Assembly (NCBI RefSeq): GCF_000764185.1
Contig: NZ_JQEC01000075.1
Span: 84,697-148,696, forward strand
Source: Colwellia psychrerythraea
Lineage (GTDB): Bacteria > Pseudomonadota > Gammaproteobacteria > Enterobacterales > Alteromonadaceae
Direction of reading: 5' to 3'
DNA: 64,000 nt
A model generated the notes under the pieces. The model was not told the DNA's origin, did no database searches, and saw nothing but the letters and a program-made list of their open reading frames with translations. The translations under genes were made by a program, and so were the position numbers. This document shows positions 8,345 to 16,190 of the stretch, in pieces; position 1 is the stretch's first letter; each line of letters starts with the position of its first letter.

Positions 8345-8371
8345 AATCCCAATAGCCAGCTATTGGGATTA
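8345..8371. repeat. Perfect inverted repeat overlapping the FHA gene stop
   Basis: AATCCCAATAG and CTATTGGGATT form an 11-bp perfect stem with a 4-nt loop. It overlaps the stop codon of the minus-strand FHA gene that ends at 8369. No T-run follows in either direction, so it is not a canonical terminator. The adjoining 60 nt to the left, starting at about 8281 (ACCAATTCGAATAACT), look like the conserved edge of a dispersed element. That reading is inference. Confidence 0.5.
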
Positions 8372-9301
8372 CAACAGTGCACCGCCAATAATAGTAATTT
8401 CATCAAAGGTAATCCTGATCTCGCCTAAACGTCTTTCAATAGGTTGAGGAAGTATTATGCTATCTGACATCAAACTAGCGACTTGTTTTCTAAAACGATA
8501 AATTTGAATATTCATATATTGCTCTGTCATGATTAACTCATGGCATAATAAACTTTTATCAATCCATCCTCTTTCGCTATTTTGCCTGTTATGACTATCG
8601 TCTTCCAGCCATTTACGCGCTAACATTAACACCAGATAATGATGACTTCTTATACCAAGCTCAATTGTTTTATCAGCTATCGCTAAAGATATACAAACAT
8701 GTTCTTCATTTTGACTCACTTTAAATTCAGCCGATACGGTTAGCACTTGTTCCTGATGAAAATTATTAACAAAGCAAGTTTCAGCTATCGGATAATTACC
8801 GACAAAATACCAATCACCTTTAGATGTTCGAACATTATCACCAGAAATTAATTCGACCGTGCCCGTATTGCTTTCAGCTAACCAACGACGTTCAGGCGAT
8901 AAATATAAGGTTATTTCCGGCGAGTTTTCATCGGGCAGCACAAAAACATGCTCAAGCGCTATGCTTGGCAAACTTTTATTTAAAGGTACTAACATCGATT
9001 TTGGCTCACTATCATCAACTAATTGCCAAGTTTCACTATCTAAATCGGCAAAATTTAACTTATCTGCTGGCTTTAAGCGCTTCATCTTAGTTTTAGTCAT
9101 GCGAACTTGGTTAATAAAACAGCCATTAGTGCTTGAATCTTGTAACAACCAATACGAGCCATTCCAATGAATAGAACAGTGTAATCTAGATGCCTTAGTG
9201 CCAGTTAATAAGGTATTACAGGAGCTGGCAGAGCGACCAAAAATATGAGGGTTTCTCAATACCAGGCTCTTTTTTGTTTCAATATTAATTAATATAGCCA
9301 T
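8369..9301 (-). CDS. FHA-domain protein with C-terminal helical (winged-helix-like) region
   Basis: This 310-residue cytoplasmic protein has an N-terminal forkhead-associated domain, a phosphothreonine-peptide reader. The conserved FHA residues are present: G22-R23-S24, S38-R39-x-H41 and S57-T58-N59-G60. The middle region is not recognised. The C-terminal 110 residues (ELGIRSHHYLVLMLARKWLEDD, then KSLLCHELIMTEQYMNIQIYRFRKQ) look like a winged-helix fold of the type that follows FHA domains in some regulators. It is divergent from the FHA-GGDEF cyclase and the Ser/Thr kinase, so it may read phosphorylations made by that kinase (inference). The gene ends inside an inverted repeat. Confidence 0.75.
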   Translation of the reverse strand: MAILINIETKKSLVLRNPHIFGRSASSCNTLLTGTKASRLHCSIHWNGSYWLLQDSSTNGCFINQVRMTKTKMKRLKPADKLNFADLDSETWQLVDDSEPKSMLVPLNKSLPSIALEHVFVLPDENSPEITLYLSPERRWLAESNTGTVELISGDNVRTSKGDWYFVGNYPIAETCFVNNFHQEQVLTVSAEFKVSQNEEHVCISLAIADKTIELGIRSHHYLVLMLARKWLEDDSHNRQNSERGWIDKSLLCHELIMTEQYMNIQIYRFRKQVASLMSDSIILPQPIERRLGEIRITFDEITIIGGALL

Positions 9302-9555
9302 GCAAGTGATTGGTTAACTTAAAAAGATCACTAGTTTATCTCGATTCGAAATACTTTGTAATATAAACTGGTGCAACGCTATGATATAAGACATCAATAG
9401 TGTTTAAAGGCTTAAATAGTTAGTCGTTTTCGAGCTAAAGTATTTGCCTTTGACTAACTAAAATACCCATATTTGCGTAGCAAATGTCACCTAAGTAAAC
9501 GCCAGGGGCGGGATATTTAATTTTGTTTAGCAAGCTTTCGCAAACTCGGACACTT

Positions 9556-11088
9556 ATGACAGATAACATAGACCATTACTTATCTTGGATAGATGCTAAC
9601 AACCAGATAAGATCTGAATTATTATCGCCTAGCGAAGGCTCGTTAGTTATTGGTCGTTCACCGTTATCTGATATTGAGCTGATCAATAGCAGCATCTCTC
9701 GTAAGCACATGAAAATATCATGGCAGCAAGAGCACTTAATGATCACCGATCTTAACTCCAGTTTTGGCACTTGGGTTGAAAACCAAAAGTTGGCGCCGGA
9801 ACAAACAATTACTATCTACAATGATACTGAAATTAGAATCGGTAATTTAAGTCTGTGGTATGAAATGCGTAGCGCAGATAATGCCAATGAGACCATGCAA
9901 ACCTGCTTTTTTCCGAGTAAAAGTACGGAAAAAATTGAATTATCTGTCGCCATCGATACTTTTAGAACAAGCTTACAGCAAAAATTAAAACATCATTTGG
10001 GTTTTGTAGCGCTGCCGGCAGAATTAATGCAGGACATTGATAAAAACTTATTAAGTTTAAATGCCGAACAACAAGCTGTATTAAAAGAGCAACAAACTCT
10101 GCACTCTATTAGTTATATGTTAAATCGCAGTTTAACCACAGAAGAGCTAACTAAAACGGCACTTAACTTAGTCAGTAAAGTATTAAATGCAGAACGAGGT
10201 TTTGTTTTACTCGCCTTAGATAACGCACCAGCTGACTCTGCTTTTGAACTTATTTCATCGAGAAATTTCAGTGCTGATAATAACCAGCAAGAGCAACAGT
10301 TAATACAGCAACACTGTAATGTGTTAATAGCCAACTGCCGACAACAAAATAAAATTCTCATGGTCGGCGATGCAACTCTAAATAATGGCCAATCAGGCAT
10401 AGGCAATATCCATAACAGCAACAGTCGCAGCATCATCGTTATTCCATTACAGCAAGACAATCAAGTGATCGGGGTAATATATCTCGACAGCCAAAGCCAA
10501 GCACACTGTTTTGAGCCAAAACAATTGCCATTTTTAAAAACGTTTGCCTCTCATACCAGTATCGCCTTACATAATGCACAGTTATACAAACGTGCCACCA
10601 CCGATGATCTTACCGAGCTTTATACCCGTAGTTATATCGACAAACGGATAGCACAAGAACGACAAAGGGCACAAAACCACCAAATACCTTTTACCATCCT
10701 TATTCTTGATCTTGACCACTTTAAACAAGTGAACGATCGTTATGGTCATACTGGCGGCGATCTTGCTTTGCAAGCCTTTGCCAACATCATTAAAAGCCAG
10801 ATACGCGATTGTGATAGAGCCTGCCGATATGGCGGTGAAGAGTTTTTAGTGGTATTACCCGGCGTAGATCATCACAGTGCCAAATTATGCGCCGAGCGCA
10901 TTCGACAAGCAGCTGAACAAAGCCAAATAAAAAAAGACGGTGAAATCATCAAGATAACTGTTAGCATAGGCATATCAAGTTACAAGATAGCACATGGCGA
11001 TCAGGTTATTTTATTATTAGAAGAGGCAGATCAAGCCTTATATCAAGCAAAAAACCAAGGTCGTAATCGCGTAATAATTTATAGTTAA
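9556..11088 (+). CDS. FHA-GAF-GGDEF diguanylate cyclase
   Basis: It makes cyclic di-GMP from two GTP. Of the 510 residues from the ATG at 9556, about 25-100 are an FHA domain (G33-R34-S35, S48-R49-x-H51, N67-S68-S69-F70-G71), about 170-340 a GAF-type sensory domain, and about 345-510 a GGDEF domain. The active-site loop is GGEEF (from about 426). An RxxD product-inhibition site (RDCD, about 417-420) lies five residues ahead, so both catalysis and feedback control look intact. An upstream TTG start in frame would add 11 residues; the ATG better fits the FHA start. The kinase gene follows after 26 nt, suggesting co-transcription and phosphothreonine-dependent control of c-di-GMP synthesis (inference). 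Confidence 0.9.
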   Translation: MTDNIDHYLSWIDANNQIRSELLSPSEGSLVIGRSPLSDIELINSSISRKHMKISWQQEHLMITDLNSSFGTWVENQKLAPEQTITIYNDTEIRIGNLSLWYEMRSADNANETMQTCFFPSKSTEKIELSVAIDTFRTSLQQKLKHHLGFVALPAELMQDIDKNLLSLNAEQQAVLKEQQTLHSISYMLNRSLTTEELTKTALNLVSKVLNAERGFVLLALDNAPADSAFELISSRNFSADNNQQEQQLIQQHCNVLIANCRQQNKILMVGDATLNNGQSGIGNIHNSNSRSIIVIPLQQDNQVIGVIYLDSQSQAHCFEPKQLPFLKTFASHTSIALHNAQLYKRATTDDLTELYTRSYIDKRIAQERQRAQNHQIPFTILILDLDHFKQVNDRYGHTGGDLALQAFANIIKSQIRDCDRACRYGGEEFLVVLPGVDHHSAKLCAERIRQAAEQSQIKKDGEIIKITVSIGISSYKIAHGDQVILLLEEADQALYQAKNQGRNRVIIYS

Positions 11089-11114
11089 CTGCCAATATAG
11101 GCCGATTACCACCG

Positions 11115-14100
11115 ATGAGCAATGACAACAGCCGCACCACAGCCTGCCCGCAATGTTTTTTTGATAATGCCTTAAGTAATACTAGCTGCCAAGTATGCAA
11201 CTGGTCACTGCTTGATGATGTTGATCTCGATAAAACCTGCACCGTTGAAAACCATAGCGTACAAGAGCAGAAAACGAAGCAAAATCAGCAAAATCAGCAA
11301 AATCAGCAATCGAAGTCAGCAATAATAGATGGCAGTGTTTTTCGCTATGTCGACGATAGCAGCATTAACAGTAGTGAGATGGATATTACCCAAGCGCCAT
11401 ACTCGTCATCATCATCAACCAAATCATCAATAACGGCAAAACATGGCTTTAGTCTCACTGGAGAATTAGCACACTTTGAGGTGCATGAAATTCTTGGCCA
11501 GGGCGGCATGGGGGCAGTATATCGCGCTAAAGATAAAACTTTGCAGCGTAACGTCGCGTTAAAAATGTTAAAAAACACTGTCGGCACTAATCAAGCGACA
11601 AAATTGATGTTGCTCGACGAAGCACGCATGGCGTGTAAACTCAATCACCCCAATATCGTTACCATTTTTGATGTCGCTAGGACAGATGACAGTAACTTTA
11701 TCATCATGGAATGGATTGACGGCCAGTCCCTTGACCAAGTTATTCCGCCACAAGGCTTCGATCTTGCCACAGCGTTAACTTATGCTAGCGAAATCATCGC
11801 GGGTATCAGTTGTGCGCATCAAAGCAACATCATGCATAGTGATATCAAACCACAAAACATCATGTTAACGGTTGATGGCAGCATTAAGGTGCTCGACTTT
11901 GGCATTGCTGGCCTTATTTGCCATCAAAAAACAGTGTTAGCAGCAGATAAAAACAAGCAGCAAGATAAGGCCATGATAACCGAGGGCTTTACTGGTACAC
12001 CGGGTTATGTCTCACCGGAGCAGGCATTATCACTGCCTTTAGACTTACGCTCTGATATCTTTTCGTTTGGTACCTTACTCTATCAACTGTTGACCGGTAA
12101 ACGTGCCTTTGTCGGTAAAAATGGCAAAGAGCGTAACCAAGCGATTATTAATGGTGACTATAAAGCGCTACCTACGGAGATTCCTGAGGATGTAAGGGCG
12201 ATAGTCAACCATTGTCTTAGTCATGCTGCAGCTGACCGCTATCAAAGCGCTGAACAAGTAAAAGGTGATCTACAGCGTTATATTACCGGCGAGCCAGTCT
12301 CGGTCATCACTAAGCGCCGTTATTGGTTAAAAAAGAAAACCATTAAACATAAATGGCCAGTGATGTTATTGCTTTTATTAAGCGTGGCCGGCATTAGCCA
12401 GCTAGTTTGGCAACAAGTGCAAACACATCAACAACAAGTGCGTGAACAGCTGCTTAGCCGTTTTATCACTCAAGTAGAAACGCTAGAAGCTAAAGTAAAA
12501 ATGAGTAAAATGGCACCGCGCCATGATACCAGCGCAGAAACCGCTCAATGGCGACAGCAAATCGATATACTCACCGAGCAAATAAGCACACTGGGTGCAG
12601 CCGCTTATGGCCCCGGACATTATGCTATTGGCCGTATGTATTATGCCTTACAACAATATGATTTGGCGCTTACGCATTTACAACAAGCCTGGCGTAGCGG
12701 TTTTCGACAAACACGGGTGGCTTATACCTTAGCCCTTAGTCACAGTGCTATTTATCAACGACAAAAGACCATTATCAGTAATCTTAGTAGCAGCTCGGCC
12801 CGTAAAGATCGCCTAGCAATGTTAGCGCAGCAACATAAACAGCCGGCGATAGAGTACTTAGAGCAAGGCATGGAGGGCTCTCCTTATCAATCTTATGCTA
12901 AAGCGCTATTACAGTTTTATCAGGGACAGCCACAGCAGGCACTTACCACACTGGACAGCAGTGAAGATTTACCTGTATGGTTTTATCAGCATCATCTGCT
13001 GCGCGGCGATATTTATTTGGCTAGAGCAGAAGCTGCGGGTGCTATTAATGAAAATGATAAAGTTATCGACAATGGTCAATTAGCATTGCAACATTATGGT
13101 AATGCCGCTGAAATAGGTCGCTCTGATTTGCAGTTACAGTTAAAACCGTTAGGCGTGCATTTTCAGCAATTAACCAATGCGCTATACGGTAAGCAGCAAG
13201 ACTTTGCTAGCCTTTATCAGCAGGCGATGACTTTGGTCAATAATGCCATGCTTATTGCGCCCAAACATTACCAGCCTTATTTTATTAAGGGGCAGTTATT
13301 ATCGATAAAAAGTAATTATCAAGATCAGCATTCGGGTCAACCAATCAACACTCAACAACAGGCCATTGAGCAGCTACAGTTGGCACTAAATTACTCCGCT
13401 GAAAACCCAAATATATTATTTTCACTTGCTCGGGCTTATTTCCATAAAATAAGATTATTGCAGGACAGGGATTACCCGGTAACAGATGAGTTTGCCCAGG
13501 CGATTAATACCTTTGAGCGTATTTTAAAAACAAAACGTGATTATTTTTTCTTTAATAGTTACGCCGGTTTGTTGCAAATGTTGGCGATTGATAAGGGTAA
13601 ACAACTGCAAGCTTACCGAGTAAAGTCCGCTGCAAAAAACAGTGAAAAAATACAAGAATTAGCAATAAGTCGTTATTTTGAACAGGCCATTAAGCTTTAT
13701 CAACAAGCCAGTCAGTTACAGCCAAACCGCATTGGCGCTAAGGTAAATTTAGCTACCACGTATCTATATTGGTCGCAATTTTTACCGCTATTACAAGCAC
13801 AACAAAAACTATTACAAGCGATAATACAATATCAACAAGCGTTAACACTTAACCGGCAACATTTTGTTGTTATTTATTATTTAGGACAGAGTTATCGCTG
13901 GTTAGCTAAAATCAATAACAGTTTGTTGATAGATAATAGTGCTGAACTCAAACAAGCTGAGCATTATTTGACACAGGCTGAACAAGTACGAAAAAACCAT
14001 GCTTTTATTCTGGTTGAACAAGCGTTGTTAGCAGCCGACAGGGCCATTTATCAATGGCAGCAGGGCCAGCCTTTTCAAAGCTTAATAAAGCAGGCGAAAG

Positions 14101-14657
14101 ACAAGCTAACACAAGCCTTGTTAACCAATGCCGACAATAGATTGTTGATAGATAACAGCGCCTTATTACATCGAATGCAAGAGCAACTCAGCTATTTTGG
14201 AACTGGCTTGAAAATTGTTAATATTGATAACTATCAACAAGCACTCATTGAAGCGAAAAAAAATGTTAGTTATGGTCAAGAAGGCTATTTTTTACTGCAA
14301 CTACTCAATCATAATTGGCACGATATAACAAAAGCAGAGATTGAGGCTTTACCGATAAATAATGCCGCACAATTAGCACAAGCAGAGTGGTACTCACAAA
14401 GTGGTCAATATCGACTGGCCGATCAATACTTCAATACTCTACAACAATATTACCCTTCGTTACTGTGGTTATATCGTCGCCAGCATTTACAGCGTTGGCT
14501 TAATGTAGTGCAGTTACAGCTAGGGCAGCAACAACTATCACTTTCTCTGGTTGAAAAAAACAACCTTAATTTACAAATAGAAAAATTAACACAACAAATT
14601 CAGCAGCTTAATGATAAATTGACACGCTATTATCCAGCACTAGTCACTGCGAGATAA
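11115..14657 (+). CDS. Zinc-ribbon Ser/Thr protein kinase with membrane anchor and TPR region
   Basis: This 1180-residue Hanks-type kinase phosphorylates Ser/Thr residues. Residues 11-28 form a zinc ribbon (C11-x2-C14, C25-x2-C28), followed by a low-complexity NQQ repeat. The kinase domain runs about 120-390: glycine loop GQGGMGAVY (128-136), K150, E169, catalytic loop HSDIKPQN (D243, with HSD in place of HRD), DFG (261-263) and SPE (300-302). A membrane helix at about 414-432 places the following 750 residues in the periplasm. These hold tetratricopeptide-like helical repeats very rich in Gln, with no enzyme domain recognised. The HSD variant keeps the catalytic Asp, so activity is expected. 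Neighbouring FHA proteins are natural readers of its products. Confidence 0.9.
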   Translation: MSNDNSRTTACPQCFFDNALSNTSCQVCNWSLLDDVDLDKTCTVENHSVQEQKTKQNQQNQQNQQSKSAIIDGSVFRYVDDSSINSSEMDITQAPYSSSSSTKSSITAKHGFSLTGELAHFEVHEILGQGGMGAVYRAKDKTLQRNVALKMLKNTVGTNQATKLMLLDEARMACKLNHPNIVTIFDVARTDDSNFIIMEWIDGQSLDQVIPPQGFDLATALTYASEIIAGISCAHQSNIMHSDIKPQNIMLTVDGSIKVLDFGIAGLICHQKTVLAADKNKQQDKAMITEGFTGTPGYVSPEQALSLPLDLRSDIFSFGTLLYQLLTGKRAFVGKNGKERNQAIINGDYKALPTEIPEDVRAIVNHCLSHAAADRYQSAEQVKGDLQRYITGEPVSVITKRRYWLKKKTIKHKWPVMLLLLLSVAGISQLVWQQVQTHQQQVREQLLSRFITQVETLEAKVKMSKMAPRHDTSAETAQWRQQIDILTEQISTLGAAAYGPGHYAIGRMYYALQQYDLALTHLQQAWRSGFRQTRVAYTLALSHSAIYQRQKTIISNLSSSSARKDRLAMLAQQHKQPAIEYLEQGMEGSPYQSYAKALLQFYQGQPQQALTTLDSSEDLPVWFYQHHLLRGDIYLARAEAAGAINENDKVIDNGQLALQHYGNAAEIGRSDLQLQLKPLGVHFQQLTNALYGKQQDFASLYQQAMTLVNNAMLIAPKHYQPYFIKGQLLSIKSNYQDQHSGQPINTQQQAIEQLQLALNYSAENPNILFSLARAYFHKIRLLQDRDYPVTDEFAQAINTFERILKTKRDYFFFNSYAGLLQMLAIDKGKQLQAYRVKSAAKNSEKIQELAISRYFEQAIKLYQQASQLQPNRIGAKVNLATTYLYWSQFLPLLQAQQKLLQAIIQYQQALTLNRQHFVVIYYLGQSYRWLAKINNSLLIDNSAELKQAEHYLTQAEQVRKNHAFILVEQALLAADRAIYQWQQGQPFQSLIKQAKDKLTQALLTNADNRLLIDNSALLHRMQEQLSYFGTGLKIVNIDNYQQALIEAKKNVSYGQEGYFLLQLLNHNWHDITKAEIEALPINNAAQLAQAEWYSQSGQYRLADQYFNTLQQYYPSLLWLYRRQHLQRWLNVVQLQLGQQQLSLSLVEKNNLNLQIEKLTQQIQQLNDKLTRYYPALVTAR
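11279..11310 (+). repeat. 9-bp tandem repeat encoding NQQ
   Basis: Three and a half copies of the 9-mer CAAAATCAG encode Q-N-Q-Q-N-Q-Q-N-Q-Q in the linker between the zinc ribbon and the kinase domain. The array is in frame, so copy number could vary without breaking the gene. Confidence 0.8.
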
Positions 14658-14828
14658 GCAGATGGCTAAAAGCAGAGCTAAAAAGAGGGTTAAAATGAGA
14701 GTAGGGGAAGATAAAAAGGGCAAGCAAGAGCAAATAATAAAAATGACTTAGTTAGTTTATTTCAGGGCACGTACCCTAAATCATCTACTTTAAGCCATTT
14801 TTACTAATACATAGGCTGTACTTTTTAT

Positions 14829-15203
14829 TTAGTTGTCGATAATAATTCTTCCACTGCCACCTTCACCAGCACCGACAAGATGACCATCAACCAGCTGTAG
14901 TTGCTCTGGTTTGATAGCGGTTAACTCAGATTTATCTAGTTTGCTTACTAAATAATAAGTTCTATCACTATAATCGCTTGAATTATAAGTTTTGCTGTTA
15001 TCTATACTAACAACGAAAGGTTCGCCTATAGGGTCACTCTTCCCATCAAGGTGGATATAAAACTGGCAATGCACTACCGTGTTCTCATCTTTAACCGATA
15101 AACATACTTTTTGGTGTAATGCTTTATTCAAGGTAATCTTGTTTGGGATAAATTTCCCTTCACTATTAGCGACCATGTCAAAGGTTTCATCAGTTGTACT
15201 CAT
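14829..15203 (-). CDS. Unrecognised 124-residue protein
   Basis: I do not recognise this protein. It is acidic, has no signal peptide or membrane segment, and is beta-rich in appearance (KVCLSVKDENTVVHCQFYIHLDG, EPFVVSIDNSK). It ends with a glycine-rich tail (GAGEGGSGRIIIDN). The start ATG at 15203 has AGAGGAAAT just upstream as a ribosome site. It converges with the kinase gene and has a long non-coding region behind it. It may belong to the FHA/kinase island, but position is the only argument. It could also be a self-assembling or effector-like small protein. Confidence 0.6.
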   Translation of the reverse strand: MSTTDETFDMVANSEGKFIPNKITLNKALHQKVCLSVKDENTVVHCQFYIHLDGKSDPIGEPFVVSIDNSKTYNSSDYSDRTYYLVSKLDKSELTAIKPEQLQLVDGHLVGAGEGGSGRIIIDN

Positions 15204-16190
15204 AGGTATTTCCTCTTGTTATTTTTATATTTGCTTTTTGTATATGATTTTGGGTAAATGTAATTTTGTATGTCTTTCAAATACTTTAAAATTTTATTAA
15301 AACGTCCTTAAGATAATTAAATGTTGTAAATAAACACTGCCGGCAAAATTAGCGTTAGCCCAAAGCAGCAACAAGATAACCTGTTAAGGCTCTAAAATAT
15401 ATTACAACTTATTGCAAAAGTGGCTCAAAGTGGACAAGTGGGTATTAACTGTCTTGAGCACCGAGCAATACTAGGGCTAATACCAGTAGCTAATATCTGA
15501 GATTAATACTAGAAAGTAAGCTCACAGGCTAATACCTGAGAGCAATGCTTGAAAGCAATACCTGAACGTAAAAGCAGAGCCGAATAATATAATTCTAATA
15601 TTTACCTTTAGGTAATTATTACCAAGAAACTTTCAAGAAGCGCTCGATAATCTCTCGATAAAACCCCACCTTTATTGGTTTAATTTAAATCATCATGAAC
15701 AAGTTAATAAAACTTTCTTCGCATTAATAAATTACAACTGTTGTTAGCGTAGTAGCTTTTAAGGACAAATTGTAACGAACTCTGCATGGTGACTGATAAT
15801 TTCTTATCATTTATGACCACATGCTTATCATCTCTAAAATCAATTAAGCCAATTGCATCGCTCAGTTACTTTTTAATTGTTTTTATTTAACGTTAAAATC
15901 TATTGTACAAAAAACCAAGATTAAACAGTCGTTTATCATTATTGTAAAGGGCTGTGAATAATCACCTTATACAGAGGTATGACAATCATCTAAGCTGTTT
16001 TGCAGCAAATACCCCTTAAAAAAGTGATATTTACAGTGAAAGTGATTTAGCAATATATTGTATACATCCTGTAACTCAGGGTAGCCATAACTACAAAAAT
16101 ACGGACGGTAACATTCATCAGTCTGTTAAAAAAATAACAATGGCTTAAGCAAAGATTAACTTTGAAACAATATATTTGGAGATGTAGAAA
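15204..16190. other. 987-nt region without a convincing gene
   Basis: No open frame with a ribosome site and plausible composition is seen. The stretch 15480-15580 has degenerate repeats of the type GCTAATACCTGAGA/GCAATACCTGAACG. The right part is the leader of the TonB-dependent receptor gene. It contains TTGTATACAT at about 16059-16068, a small palindrome of the kind bound by FadR-subfamily GntR regulators, and a GGAG ribosome site at about 16178. Confidence 0.5.

Noticed and set aside
9472..9485. TTTGC-GTA-GCAAA palindrome ahead of the FHA-GGDEF gene as another enhancer site
   Set aside because: The spacer is 3 rather than 5 and no sigma-54 promoter lies downstream, so chance is likelier.
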